From: an uncultured Coriobacteriaceae bacterium
GTDB taxonomy: Bacteria; Actinomycetota; Coriobacteriia; Coriobacteriales; Coriobacteriaceae
DNA: 64,000 nt
Direction: 5' to 3'
Assembly: GCA_944319885.1 (NCBI GenBank)
Contig: CALUFC010000002.1
Span: forward strand, 1 to 64,000
Below the pieces are notes generated by a model. That model saw only the letters and a list, made by a program, of their open reading frames with translations. It did no database searches and was not told the DNA's origin. Below are positions 53,311 through 62,903 of the stretch, piece after piece (within the stretch, counting starts at the first letter, position 1; each line of letters begins with the position of its first letter). Position numbers and translations under genes: made by a program.

Positions 53311-54162
53311 CTACGCGCGACCCACGGAACCGAGGTTCTCCATGCGGATCTTCACGATCTTGGTGATCTCGGCCATGCCCTGCTTCGCCGGCTTCTTGGG
53401 ATCGAAACAGTTGGGGTTCTCGGCCATGTAAGCCATGAAGCCCTTGGTGTATGCCTGACGCAGCTCGGTAGCGTAGTTCACCTTGCAGATGCCGTTCTTC
53501 ACAGCCTCGGCAACCTGCTCATCGGGCACGCCCGAGGTGCCGTGCAGCACGAGCGGCACACCGGCGGAAGCGGCGCACGCCTTCACGACATCCTGCTCGA
53601 TATGGGGCTCGGCGGTGTAGACACCGTGCGAGGTGCCCACGCCGATGGCAAGCGAGGTGCAGCCGGTGCGCTCAACGAACTCGCGCGCCTCCTCGGGATC
53701 GGTGTAGGGGCTCTCGCCCTCAACGGCAGGACCATCGTCCTCCTTGCCGCCCACCTTGCCAAGCTCGGCCTCCACGGGCACGCCCATGGCGGCACCCACC
53801 GCGGCCACAGACTTGGTGAGGGCGATGTTGTCTTCGAAGGTCTCGTGGCTGCCGTCGATCATGACGGAAGTGTAGCCCACGCGCAGGGCCTGCATGCAGC
53901 GATCGAAGCCATCACCATGGTCGAGGTGCAGCGCCACCGCCACGCTTGCGCGCTCAGCAGCGGCCTTAACCATGCCATAGAAGTAATCAAGACCGGCAGT
54001 CTTCACGGTGCCGGGGGTGGTCTGCATGATCACCGGGGACTTGGTCTCCTCGGCGGCGGCGAGCACCGCCATGACGAACTCGAGGTTCTCGATGTTGAAG
54101 GCGCCCACAGCGTAGTGGTTCTTCTGTGCGTCCAGCAGCATCTCTTTCGTGGTAACGAGCAT
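53311..54162 (-). CDS. Class II (zinc) fructose/tagatose-bisphosphate aldolase, 283 aa
   Basis: Cleaves fructose- or tagatose-1,6-bisphosphate to triose phosphates. Zinc ligands: HLDHGDGFD, GVGTSHGVY and LHGTSGVPD. Length and sequence (LVTTKEMLLDAQKNHYAVGAFNIEN) fit GatY/KbaY-like enzymes as well as short Fba; the substrate is not decidable. The ATG at 54162 follows AAAGGAG. A divergent DeoR-family gene is 348 nt away. With the PfkB kinase of the neighbouring sugar block it could complete a tagatose pathway. Confidence 0.9.
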   Translation of the reverse strand: MLVTTKEMLLDAQKNHYAVGAFNIENLEFVMAVLAAAEETKSPVIMQTTPGTVKTAGLDYFYGMVKAAAERASVAVALHLDHGDGFDRCMQALRVGYTSVMIDGSHETFEDNIALTKSVAAVGAAMGVPVEAELGKVGGKEDDGPAVEGESPYTDPEEAREFVERTGCTSLAIGVGTSHGVYTAEPHIEQDVVKACAASAGVPLVLHGTSGVPDEQVAEAVKNGICKVNYATELRQAYTKGFMAYMAENPNCFDPKKPAKQGMAEITKIVKIRMENLGSVGRA

Positions 54163-54510
54163 GGCCACTCCTTTCTAGCCCCGGCGTCCTCCACCGGAAA
54201 CATGTCGCTTCTGCTATTGTACGTTGCGCACTCCCCTGCTTCTTGCACGCAGATGGCGAGCGGCACCGGCGATTGGCAAGCAAACGCAGGCAATCCGCAT
54301 TGCCGTGAAGGTGCCTCGGCATCCCGCCAAAGCAGAAGCGAGCATTATGCCAGAACAACGCCCCATGCCCAAACGTTGCCGTAGCAACTTGCGCAAAAAG
54401 AAAAGCAAACGCAATACGCTGTCTTGCTTTTAAGAAAAGTAATGGCAACATAATAACTGCACATTCTTATCACGTGCGGCGGTATCCACCTGTGCAGAAA
54501 CGGAGAATCC
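54163..54510. other. Divergent intergenic region between the aldolase and deoR-type genes
   Basis: No ORF is supported. A TACAAT (minus strand, 54216-54221) may be the aldolase -10, and a CATAAT (54449-54454) the deoR-type -10. The A-rich stretch at about 54390-54460 is unlike the surrounding G+C. I could not define a DeoR operator. Confidence 0.4.
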
Positions 54511-55278
54511 ATGACCCCGGAAGAGCGTCGCTCAACCATCCTTGCCATGCTTGCCCAAAACACCTCGGTGCAGGTAGCACAGCTTGCCGAGGTATTTGGC
54601 ACGTCACGCGTGACGGTGCGCGGCGACCTCGACGCCCTCGCCGCCCTCGGCAAGCTCCGCCGCACCCATGGCGGCGCTATCTCGCTTTCTAAAACGCTCA
54701 CCGTCTCGGTGCAGGATCGGCGCATCAACGTGAACGTCGAGGCCAAGCGCGCCATCGCGCGCGCTGCGGCGCAGCTGGTGCACAACGGCGAGTCCGTCCT
54801 AATCGACTCGGGCACCACGGCGCTCGAGCTCGTGCGCGCCCTTGAGGACCACCGTGACGTCACCGTTGTCACCAACGATTTCACCATCGCCGATTACATC
54901 GATCGATCGGTGCCCGCACTCGATGTGCTCCTGTTGGGCGGAAGCCTTCGCAAGGGCCACCGTTACATCACCGGGCCGCTCACCCTGCGCATGCTCGAGA
55001 TGCTTCATCCCGATAAGGCCTTCGTCACGCCCACATCCTACGTGCCAGGGCGCGGCCTCATGACCAACAACGCCGAGATGGCCGAACTCAAGCGGCACTA
55101 TCTCGACTGCGCAAACGAAACTATCGTGCTCATGGATGCGTCGAAGATCCAGGCGCCGGGCCTGCTCTGGTTTGGCACGCTCACGCAGGTTGACACGCTG
55201 TTCATCGACCGCGATCCCGACGGCATCATCGCGGCCGATGCGCACGAGCTGGAATGCCAGCTGGTGGTGGCATCGTAA
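54511..55278 (+). CDS. DeoR-family sugar-phosphate-responsive regulator, 255 aa
   Basis: N-terminal HTH (RRSTILAMLAQNTSVQVAQLAEVFGTSRVTVRGDLDALAALGKLRRTHGGAI) and a C-terminal sugar-phosphate-isomerase-like domain with IDSGTTALELVRAL and VTVVTNDFTIADYI. GGAGA precedes the ATG. Divergent from the aldolase gene, so probably its regulator. It ends 33 nt before a mobile-looking repeat. Confidence 0.92.
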   Translation: MTPEERRSTILAMLAQNTSVQVAQLAEVFGTSRVTVRGDLDALAALGKLRRTHGGAISLSKTLTVSVQDRRINVNVEAKRAIARAAAQLVHNGESVLIDSGTTALELVRALEDHRDVTVVTNDFTIADYIDRSVPALDVLLLGGSLRKGHRYITGPLTLRMLEMLHPDKAFVTPTSYVPGRGLMTNNAEMAELKRHYLDCANETIVLMDASKIQAPGLLWFGTLTQVDTLFIDRDPDGIIAADAHELECQLVVAS

Positions 55279-55310
55279 CCCACACGCGCCTCGCAGCCCC
55301 CGCAAGCCTC

Positions 55311-55421
55311 GCGACCCTCGTGATGCGCCACGCTTTGTAAGCAAATAGTGTCTCGCGAACCATTAAGAGGGCAAAATTCGGCCCCTTAATGGTTCGCGAG
55401 ACACTTTCACCTTACAAAAGC
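55311..55421. repeat. Palindromic repeat element, left copy (with 50-bp direct repeat 55311-55360)
   Basis: Bases 55311-55360 recur at 63951-64000 with one mismatch. From 55332 to 55421 the element folds into a large hairpin: AGTGTCTCGCGAACCATTAA (start 55347) pairs perfectly over 21 bp with 55385-55405, and an outer GCTTTGTAAG / CTTACAAAAGC extends it. It sits between the DeoR-family gene and the sugar block. Confidence 0.9.
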
Positions 55422-55425
55422 GCAA

Positions 55426-57525
55426 TTAGTTCGTGTTTGAATAGTCGGAAAGAAGCTCGACGAGCACCTGATATGCCTCGTCCGCCGAAGAAACTTTGAT
55501 CATCCGATCAAGACCTGCCCCATCATTTCCCAAGGCGATTATCTCGCGGAACAGCTCGAGATAATCATCGTCACTAATCTGCGAGAAAAAGAAGAGCAGA
55601 TGCACCCGGTCTCCCCCATCAAACTCGATTCCCCGGGGAGAAACCAGGAGCCCAAGCCCGTCCCTGCGAACATCATTGCTTTTCGCAGCATGCGCCAAGG
55701 CTATGCCACGATTAACGATGATGTAGTTGCCGTACTCTTCGACGTTGTTTATGGCTCGTTCCACATACGCGTGGGAAAAATAGCCCTCCTCCATGAGGGG
55801 CTGCGCTACAAGCTCGATTGCCTCGCGCCACGTATAACATCCTGTTGCAACCATCACAAAGCGCCGCTCAAGCATCCTCAGCAAAGGGGAGGTCGAGAGC
55901 GTTTGCTCTTCAATCTGATCAAGCTCACTTAAAATACGATCGAGCTGGCAATTGAGATATGCAGCCTTGCGCTCATTCCCCTGCGCATAAAGATCACGTA
56001 GACGAGACATTATGCTTGAACCCGTTTTTAAAATAGCGTGGTTTATCTTGCTCCTTCGAAACGCAAGCGCTTGGATGTGGTTGATGTCTTCCACAGAAAG
56101 AACGGGGCTCACCACAACCATAGGAATTGGGGAATTATCGATGGGCACGGTCGAGATGATAAAGTCGATCTCGCGGCCGTTCAGGGCACCCTGCTCTATT
56201 TCCCGCGTGGACAGTGCGGCAACGACATTGAGATTGAAATAGTTTTTCACCTGCGCCTCAAGATACACGCTTGTGGCAATAGAGCCCGGACAAGAAACGA
56301 CAACGTTGCATGTTCTTGCAGAACTTTCCCGACGATACAGCGCGGCGCAGATGTGAATCACGATGGACGAACGCATGCTCTGGTCTAGATCGCGATGCAG
56401 ATAGTCCTCGAGCACCTGAAAATGCTGCTCGGCAGCAGCCTGTACCATCCCCACCATCATCCCCGATGGCCCATCGATACTCACGTCAAATGCGTCCGCA
56501 TTCCAATCGGTCACACTTTTGATATGCGAAAGCAGTGATTCGATGAGAAGGTTGTCGTTTTGAATGTCGATGGCGAGATCTCGACCAACAAGCAACAGGA
56601 AATGGGAAATGGCGCAGTAGAGATCGAAATCATCAAACCTTTTAATCTGGGGCCGAAGATTCCGCCCCAAAATCGCCCGTTCGATCGCTGCGACCTCACT
56701 GTCAGAAAGCCTGGGAAGCGCAAGGCCTTGTGACACAGAAACAACGAGGCCGCCGATTGCATCAAACGGAGTTGCAGCACCGTCTTCCGATATACCAAGC
56801 TGGCCGCTATCGATGCTTGGCATACCGCATCCCAAGGCCGTCACAAGACATGCGGCAATCTCGCTCTCCGTGTCTTTCGTAATCAGTATGTTGTTGGCAC
56901 GAAGATATGCACGTATGTTTACAAGCACGTCATAGGGAGCAAAAGGCAATGCGAGCATCTGCCCGAGCATCCCCATGAAAAAGTCATTCTTGCAGCGCCG
57001 CTGCATAAAGAGCGAAGCAAACTCATCTGTAATAAGCGACCATCGCTGTTCGGCAGTGAACCGCGCCCTCATCCCATGCTTGCTCTTGCTCAAAAGCTCA
57101 ATGCCATACGGCTCAAGCCACGCGGCAACAAGCTTGCAGTCAGCAATAACCGTATTGCGGGTCACATACATCTCTTCCGCAAGCGCCTGTGCAGACAGCC
57201 ATGTCCCTTGCGGAAGCTCGAGAAGCTTGAAGGCAATGAAGGTACGCCGCTCATCCAACGACAACCGGTACTCATACAAATCCATGGAATCAAGAAGCTC
57301 GATAACCTCTGCCGGTTTCGTGCCATATCCCAGCTGAACATACCGGTCATCCGCCTCGATAAGCGATCCGCCCGTTGGCGACTGGGCAAACGCAATGATG
57401 GAGGCAATGTCTCCGCGCAGCGTCTTCTCCGAAATGGAATAATCATCCAAAAGGGCCGCAAGGCGCAACCGATGGCTTGGCGCCTCGGCAAGCCTATACA
57501 GTATTTCGGCACTACGCTTTTTCAT
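55426..57525 (-). CDS. PRD-domain transcriptional regulator with PTS EIIB-like and EIIA-like domains, 699 aa
   Basis: An activator of the BglG/MtlR class. Two N-terminal helix-turn-helix regions (about 10-60 and 110-160), PRD-type domains at about 175-395 (H391 in SIVIHICAALYRR), an EIIB-like domain with Cys412 (VVVSCPGSIATS), and a C-terminal EIIA-like domain with His612 (GIALAHAAKSND). Activity would be set by PTS phosphorylation. GGAGG precedes the ATG. It is the last gene of the sugar block. Base use is less G+C-rich than the flanks. Confidence 0.9.
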   Translation of the reverse strand: MKKRSAEILYRLAEAPSHRLRLAALLDDYSISEKTLRGDIASIIAFAQSPTGGSLIEADDRYVQLGYGTKPAEVIELLDSMDLYEYRLSLDERRTFIAFKLLELPQGTWLSAQALAEEMYVTRNTVIADCKLVAAWLEPYGIELLSKSKHGMRARFTAEQRWSLITDEFASLFMQRRCKNDFFMGMLGQMLALPFAPYDVLVNIRAYLRANNILITKDTESEIAACLVTALGCGMPSIDSGQLGISEDGAATPFDAIGGLVVSVSQGLALPRLSDSEVAAIERAILGRNLRPQIKRFDDFDLYCAISHFLLLVGRDLAIDIQNDNLLIESLLSHIKSVTDWNADAFDVSIDGPSGMMVGMVQAAAEQHFQVLEDYLHRDLDQSMRSSIVIHICAALYRRESSARTCNVVVSCPGSIATSVYLEAQVKNYFNLNVVAALSTREIEQGALNGREIDFIISTVPIDNSPIPMVVVSPVLSVEDINHIQALAFRRSKINHAILKTGSSIMSRLRDLYAQGNERKAAYLNCQLDRILSELDQIEEQTLSTSPLLRMLERRFVMVATGCYTWREAIELVAQPLMEEGYFSHAYVERAINNVEEYGNYIIVNRGIALAHAAKSNDVRRDGLGLLVSPRGIEFDGGDRVHLLFFFSQISDDDYLELFREIIALGNDGAGLDRMIKVSSADEAYQVLVELLSDYSNTN

Positions 57526-57548
57526 GACATCGCCTCCATCCAGCTTAT

Positions 57549-58022
57549 CTATTCGATGTGCGATTCCAGATAATCGGCAACCTGCTGGATATCCATGCTT
57601 TCGAATGAGCGCACAACATTTGAATCTTGAAGAAGCTGCATCGTTTTCGCAAGAAACTCGAGATGGTCACCCGGCGCGATGGCGAGGTTAAAGATATGAC
57701 GAGTCGCGACCGTCTCCTCATCGTCATCCATGCGACGGAACTCAACCGGCTCCTTCAAACGTAGATAGCACAGGGCGCTTTTGAGAATCGCATCCGACTT
57801 GCAATGAGGAAGAGCTACGGGTATCTCGGTGCAAATGCCCGTTGGGAAGACACCCTCTCGATCAATGCAGCTCTGAGCGAATGCATCTGTCACGCAGCCG
57901 CGTTCCTGGAGCGCTTTACCACAAAGCCTTATTGCGCTCTCGGCATCATGTGCCATGCCTTCGATAGCGATATAGCTCTTTTTCTCTGCAGAACGAGGAA
58001 CCTCGGAGCATACGGTATCCAT
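57549..58022 (-). CDS. PTS EIIA (fructose/galactitol superfamily), 157 aa
   Basis: Receives the phosphate from HPr on the His in EIPVALPHCKSD; FPTGICTEIPV is a typical preceding stretch. AGGAGA precedes the ATG. It lies between EIIC and the PRD regulator. Together with EIIB and EIIC, it makes a complete PTS. Confidence 0.9.
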   Translation of the reverse strand: MDTVCSEVPRSAEKKSYIAIEGMAHDAESAIRLCGKALQERGCVTDAFAQSCIDREGVFPTGICTEIPVALPHCKSDAILKSALCYLRLKEPVEFRRMDDDEETVATRHIFNLAIAPGDHLEFLAKTMQLLQDSNVVRSFESMDIQQVADYLESHIE

Positions 58023-58051
58023 GCAGGTCTCCTAACTATCGACAAGCCTTG

Positions 58052-59317
58052 TTAGATTCCAAGAAGCGTGGCAATGAATTCAACGATGAGGCAGCCGGGG
58101 TTGTAACCAAAGTGAGAAGCGGTAACCATGCTGCCGCCAACGTCGATACCGCAAGCATTGAGCATCGCCGTTGCGTACGGAGCAAACATACTCGCGAAGA
58201 AGAGCATGAGATACATGAACACCGTCATGCAGATCAGTGTGCGGAACACGTTGCCCTTACTCGTGAGAACGGCCATCGGTGCAACATAGCAGACCTCAGC
58301 CAAAATCGCCGCAGGGAAGAAGCTCATGTCGGGCACGAGGAACGAAAGGCCAACGGTCACGGGAATCATGATCGCGGTGCAGGTGATGCAGGTGGGATCG
58401 CCCAAGGCAAGCGCGATGTCCATACCAACCCAGATATTGGCGTCGGGATCGATATGAGCTTTCACGAACTCGTTGGCGCCAGTTCCGATAGGAGTGAGGC
58501 CCTCCATCATGATGGAGACCATGCGGGGCAGCAGGACCATAACCGCCGCCATGCCCATGCACATCGTGATGATCTGCGCGGGGGCCTGCTGGGTCATGAT
58601 GCCGAGGAAGGCGCCGACGATGATGCCGATAATGGCCGGGTCACCAAGGATGCCGATCTTCTGCGAAAGGCTATCAAGATCAAAATCGATCTTGTTCAGA
58701 CCAGGGATGCGGTCAATAACCCAGTTGATTGCCGTAGAGAGCGGGTACTCGTACACGATGTAGCCCAAGCAGGTGCACGTCGTACCATCAAGGCCGAAAA
58801 ACTCAGCCCACTTGGGGGCAACCTTCTGAGCAGCGAACAGCGTCACGACCGAGAGGCCAAGCGTCACCAAAAAGCCGACGATAGCGTTGCCGAAAAGCAC
58901 GTAGGCAAGAGCGCCAGGAACCAAAAAATGCATGAAGTTCCAGATATCGACGTTCAGGACCTTTGTGACCTTGAGCTTCAACAGGATAACATTCAAGATG
59001 ACGATAGCCGGGATAACGAACACAGCGAACGGAGTGGTCCAGCTTGCACCGCCCAAGGCGGCAAAACCAATCTCAACGGTGTTGTAGCCCGTTCCCAATG
59101 CCGAGTAATAGTCGAGGGCAGGCTGAATTGTCGAGATGAGCAAGTTGACCGTCATCACAACGCCCTGGAAGCCGATGCCTACGAGCAGTCCAGAACGAAT
59201 CGCCTGGGAAGGCTTCATACGGAAGAACAAGCCAAGGATCGCAATGACCACGGGCAGCATGACCGCAGCACCGAGATCAATAAAACCTTGAAACAGTGAT
59301 ACAGCAGTTTCGAGCAT
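58052..59317 (-). CDS. PTS EIIC, galactitol type, 421 aa
   Basis: Membrane permease of the PTS. Multiple helices (IDLGAAVMLPVVIAILGLFF, GLLVGIGFQGVVMTVNLL, FFPAAILAEVCYVAPMAVL and others), and the family features GTGANEFVK and IWVGMDIALALGDPT. The substrate class (galactitol, SgcC-like) is by family likeness only. AAGGAG precedes the ATG. Confidence 0.9.
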   Translation of the reverse strand: MLETAVSLFQGFIDLGAAVMLPVVIAILGLFFRMKPSQAIRSGLLVGIGFQGVVMTVNLLISTIQPALDYYSALGTGYNTVEIGFAALGGASWTTPFAVFVIPAIVILNVILLKLKVTKVLNVDIWNFMHFLVPGALAYVLFGNAIVGFLVTLGLSVVTLFAAQKVAPKWAEFFGLDGTTCTCLGYIVYEYPLSTAINWVIDRIPGLNKIDFDLDSLSQKIGILGDPAIIGIIVGAFLGIMTQQAPAQIITMCMGMAAVMVLLPRMVSIMMEGLTPIGTGANEFVKAHIDPDANIWVGMDIALALGDPTCITCTAIMIPVTVGLSFLVPDMSFFPAAILAEVCYVAPMAVLTSKGNVFRTLICMTVFMYLMLFFASMFAPYATAMLNACGIDVGGSMVTASHFGYNPGCLIVEFIATLLGI

Positions 59318-59375
59318 GTCTACTCCTTATTGAAATGAATAAGTCGACGAGACGCGATTCTCACGTGAGTACTGA

Positions 59376-59678
59376 TTACTCCGCCTGAACACGCTTGAGC
59401 AGCGCAATTAAATCTGCTGTGCATTTATCTTTGTTGATTCCCGAAATAAGCGGGAACACGCTCATGTACGGCTTTTCCAGCGGCTTACGATAATTCGCCG
59501 TTGTAAGGACGATATCTACATCTGCCTGCTTGTTCGGAACCTCTGAGATCGTGCCCTTGAACAGCTGAATAGGCACGCCGGCGCTCTCAGCTATCTCCTT
59601 CACTGCCGCCTGGGCGACCGTTGACGTAGCAACACCGCTCCCGCACGCCACAAGCACTTTCACAGTACTTTTACTCAT
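59376..59678 (-). CDS. PTS EIIB, galactitol type, 100 aa
   Basis: Carries the phosphate on Cys12 in VKVLVACGSGVATSTVAQ. The rest has the EIIB fold (VDIVLTTANY, FPLISGINKDKC). The start at 59678 is 9 nt after GAGAGG; the alternative at 59687 abuts it. It lies about 60 nt upstream of EIIC. Confidence 0.9.
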   Translation of the reverse strand: MSKSTVKVLVACGSGVATSTVAQAAVKEIAESAGVPIQLFKGTISEVPNKQADVDIVLTTANYRKPLEKPYMSVFPLISGINKDKCTADLIALLKRVQAE

Positions 59679-59815
59679 ACTTCCCATCCTCTCTCGCGAC
59701 AATCTCCAGCGTCGCGTCTCGATGGTTCGACTATGCATGCTCGAACCTCAACCATACAGCACAAACCATGCGACCGGGGCGGGCGGCTTTTTCTCGCCCG
59801 TCCCAAGCGGCATCT

Positions 59816-60490
59816 TTACAACGCGCGTAGATCTTGAACGATCTCTTTGAAGCTCTTGTCCTTACCGAACAGCCCAGCGTTGCCCAGGCAAAAGCCGTCG
59901 ACACCCTTCGCCCAAAGATTGCGGACGCTTTCCGCTGACACGGCACCATCCACCAGAATCTTGTAGCCGTAGTAGTCCTTCGCCTCAACAAGTTTTTCGA
60001 TCTTCTTGTCAACAAACGGCAGCTCGCTTTGCCCGGCAAAACCGGGATTCACGCGCATAACAAGCACGTAGTCGGCAACGTTGAGCGACTCCTTAATCGT
60101 CTCAAATGACGTGCACGGGCTAACGGCAAGACCGGCCTTCGCACCGAGGTCGCGAATGTGCTGGAGCGTGCGCGTGATTTGAGAATCATTCTCAGAGTGA
60201 ACATGAACAATCTGGGCGCCAAGGTTAATGAACATCTCCAGATACTTGCTTGCATCCTGCACCATCAGGTGCACGTCGCATACCTTGGAGGTGAGGCTAG
60301 TGATAGCTTGCACATCCTGTGGACCCAGCGCGATATTGGGAACGAACGTGCCGTCCATGATGTCCAGGTGATACAAATCAATGCCCGCATCATCCAGATC
60401 GCCAACCGTGTGCTCAAGATTGCGGAAATCAGCGCAATTCATGCATGCACCGATAATCTTCTCTCCGTCTTTCCAATCGTTTACCGTCAT
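59816..60490 (-). CDS. Ribulose-phosphate/allulose-phosphate 3-epimerase family protein, 224 aa
   Basis: TIM-barrel sugar-phosphate epimerase with metal ligands in LYHLDIMDGTFVPN and VHLMVQD, and a closing VDGAVSAESVRNLWAKG. Rpe itself acts on ribulose-5-P, while AlsE in sugar operons acts on allulose-6-P. Presence in a hexitol PTS operon favours a dedicated role over the housekeeping one. Weak ribosome site (AAAGG). Not distinguishable by sequence alone. Confidence 0.85.
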   Translation of the reverse strand: MTVNDWKDGEKIIGACMNCADFRNLEHTVGDLDDAGIDLYHLDIMDGTFVPNIALGPQDVQAITSLTSKVCDVHLMVQDASKYLEMFINLGAQIVHVHSENDSQITRTLQHIRDLGAKAGLAVSPCTSFETIKESLNVADYVLVMRVNPGFAGQSELPFVDKKIEKLVEAKDYYGYKILVDGAVSAESVRNLWAKGVDGFCLGNAGLFGKDKSFKEIVQDLRAL

Positions 60491-60650
60491 GATTCGTACC
60501 TTTCCTTTCAGTATCAATCTCCGACTGCCTCGCAGCCGTCATCTGCCCTTCGTGCCAATGACTCTCCGAGGGGGATGCAAGCGCCACCAATCCGCCGATT
60601 GTGGTAAATCGAACAGGCGTCGATACCATCTGATGAACCCCCTCAATCGC

Positions 60651-61712
60651 TTACAGCTCGCAATCGATGAGAATCTTGCCTTTGACCAGCCCAGGGGTAC
60701 GGAACTGATCAAATGCTTCAGCTATTTTTGAGAGCGGGTAGGTGTCGAAAATGAAGCCATCGTCATATGGCACCATGCCGTTGCGATACGCTTCGGCGGT
60801 TAGCGTCCACTCATGTCCCGGGAAAGGAGCGGTATAGCCCAACCAGGAACCTGTGAGCGTGAACTCCTTGCGGTTCAGGCACTCCCACTCCGCGACCGTG
60901 AAGGTAAGCTCACGTGTCGGCTTGCCAATGAGACATGCCTGGCCTTTGTTGCCAACGATGTCGAACACCATATGCATTGTCGCGTTTGCACCAGCGGTCT
61001 CATATACGTAGTCGTAACCGCGCCCGTTGGTAATCCGATCGACCTGGTCGCGCCAATCTTCGTCCATGGAATTGACCACGCTGGTAGCACCCATCTTCTT
61101 GGCGAACTCCAAACGATCTGGCAAAACATCGAAAACGGTAACCTCACGGGCACCAAACGCACGTGCCCACTGGGCAGTCATGATGCCGATGGTGCCACCG
61201 CCCAAAATGGCAACAGTTTTGCCGCCCTTGTAGTCCAAACGCTCAAGACCGTGCAGCGCAATCGTTGTTGGCTCAATGAGAGCCGCCTGCTCGAACGAAA
61301 CCGACTCATCGAATTTCACCGCACAGCAAGCAGGAATACACACGTACTCGGCAAAGCTTCCGAACTGGCGCGTTCCGATGAAGCTATAGTGCTTGCACAG
61401 CGAATAGTCTCCGCGCAAACAGTCTTCGCACTCCATGCACGGAACGAGCGGAGCGCCGGCAACGCGGTCTCCTGCAACCAGGTCATCAACGCCCTCGCCA
61501 ACACACTCGATCGTGCCTGAAAATTCATGGCCGAGCACGTTGGGATAGAAGTGGCTCGCGTTTCCCAGAACACGCGGAACATCTGACCCGCATATTCCGG
61601 AATACTTGACCTTAACGAGCACCTCTCCCGCACCCGGAACAGGTTTCTCGATTTCCTCGAAGCGAATGTCGCCCTCGCCATGGACAACACCTGCCCACAT
61701 TGTTTCGCTCAC
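60651..61712 (-). CDS. Zinc-dependent alcohol dehydrogenase, galactitol-1-phosphate 5-dehydrogenase-like, 353 aa
   Basis: Oxidises a hexitol phosphate to a ketose phosphate. Catalytic zinc region GICGSDVPRVLG and GHEFSG; structural zinc cysteines in CMECEDCLRGDYSLC; NAD site in VAILGGGTIGIMTAQ. The GTG start at 61712 follows AAGGAGG by 6 nt. The family includes GatD; substrate inferred from the neighbouring PTS. Confidence 0.88.
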   Translation of the reverse strand: MSETMWAGVVHGEGDIRFEEIEKPVPGAGEVLVKVKYSGICGSDVPRVLGNASHFYPNVLGHEFSGTIECVGEGVDDLVAGDRVAGAPLVPCMECEDCLRGDYSLCKHYSFIGTRQFGSFAEYVCIPACCAVKFDESVSFEQAALIEPTTIALHGLERLDYKGGKTVAILGGGTIGIMTAQWARAFGAREVTVFDVLPDRLEFAKKMGATSVVNSMDEDWRDQVDRITNGRGYDYVYETAGANATMHMVFDIVGNKGQACLIGKPTRELTFTVAEWECLNRKEFTLTGSWLGYTAPFPGHEWTLTAEAYRNGMVPYDDGFIFDTYPLSKIAEAFDQFRTPGLVKGKILIDCEL

Positions 61713-61840
61713 GAGCGGCCTCCTTCCGTCGTTGCCCGATTCATTTGTTCGAGCAATCCTTCAAGACAAAGCCGATGGTACGGAGGCGCATTGCTGGCTA
61801 ACAGTCCAATACCCGAGCATGCCTTTGGCGGGTTTTTTAC

Positions 61841-61876
61841 AAACAAAGACGGCGGAGGAACATAGCTCCTCCGCCG
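61841..61876 (-). terminator. Terminator between the PfkB and dehydrogenase genes
   Basis: A 10-bp perfect stem (CGGCGGAGGA at 61850-61859 with TCCTCCGCCG at 61867-61876) is followed on the minus strand by TCTTTGTTT. It may lower transcription into the dehydrogenase and PTS genes, or a second promoter may follow it. Confidence 0.75.
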
Positions 61877-61911
61877 CAGAAATCTCGCTATTCGATAGAA
61901 GTTAGGAAGTC

Positions 61912-62847
61912 CTAAATCCGATCGACAGACACCGACGAGTAGACCTTGTACCAGTTTGCCAATTCGATATTGCCGGTCCTGGGGTCCATCGCGTTCAGCT
62001 TGCCGCAGGTATTACCGGTGCGCAGCAGTTCCCCATCATCTGCCCCGGCAACAAGGGCATGCGCGAAGCCTGCGATGGTCGCATCTCCCGACCCCGTCGC
62101 GTTGACCGCTTCGATAGGCGTGGCCACAACGCGGTAGCACACCCCCTCATGCAGCGCAATCGCTCCGGCAGATCCCATAGTCACAACTATCCAGGGGATG
62201 CCCGATAGGCGCGCATCAGCTGCTATCGCCCCTCTCAGCCGTTCGATATCATCGGCAGAGAATTCGTCACCAAGCAGCGCTCCAACCTCAGAAATGTTCG
62301 GCTTGATGAGCGTTGGTTTGATATCGGAAGCAAGCGCTTGGGCAAGCGGCGCTCCAGACGTATCCAAAAGCACGGGGACACCCGCGCCGACCGCAATGGA
62401 GACGAGCCTGGCATAACACGAAGCATCAATGCCTCTCGGCAAACTGCCCGACATCGTGATGCAATCAACGCGCTTGATGAGCGTTGTGAAGAGGCGCACA
62501 AAGCGCTCGAGCTCAGCAGGCTTAACCTCAGGGCCACTCTCCAGCAATTCCGTTTGGTTGCCTTCATGCAAGATGTTGAGACAGATGCGCGTCTCGCCTT
62601 CTATGGTTACGAACTCATGGTTGATACCATCCTCATCCATGAGTTCAGCAAAATAAGCACCCATGTTGCCGCCGATGAGCCCCGTTGCCAGCACATCGTC
62701 GCCAAGCTGCGAAAGGACACGTGCCACATTCAAGCCCTTTCCACCAGCGGTTTTCACAGGGGTCACGCGATTGACGTCGTCTATCGCGAGCCTGTCCAAT
62801 TGGTACCTTGTGTCGACAGAGGGATTCATGGTCACTGTCAGAATCAT
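61912..62847 (-). CDS. PfkB-family 1-phosphofructokinase/tagatose-6-phosphate kinase, 311 aa
   Basis: Phosphorylates a ketose phosphate at C1. Motifs: LTVTMNPSVDTRYQL at the start, GGKGLNVARVLSQLG, and the C-terminal NATGSGDATIAGFAHAL with catalytic Asp. In this context, tagatose-6-P is the probable substrate. GGGAG precedes the ATG at 62847. It lies between the epimerase homologue and the dehydrogenase. Confidence 0.9.
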   Translation of the reverse strand: MILTVTMNPSVDTRYQLDRLAIDDVNRVTPVKTAGGKGLNVARVLSQLGDDVLATGLIGGNMGAYFAELMDEDGINHEFVTIEGETRICLNILHEGNQTELLESGPEVKPAELERFVRLFTTLIKRVDCITMSGSLPRGIDASCYARLVSIAVGAGVPVLLDTSGAPLAQALASDIKPTLIKPNISEVGALLGDEFSADDIERLRGAIAADARLSGIPWIVVTMGSAGAIALHEGVCYRVVATPIEAVNATGSGDATIAGFAHALVAGADDGELLRTGNTCGKLNAMDPRTGNIELANWYKVYSSVSVDRI

Positions 62848-62903
62848 CGTATACTCCCAAGTTCCGGCACCTTCGCTCGAGAAGGCGCACCCACCCAAAG
62901 CTG

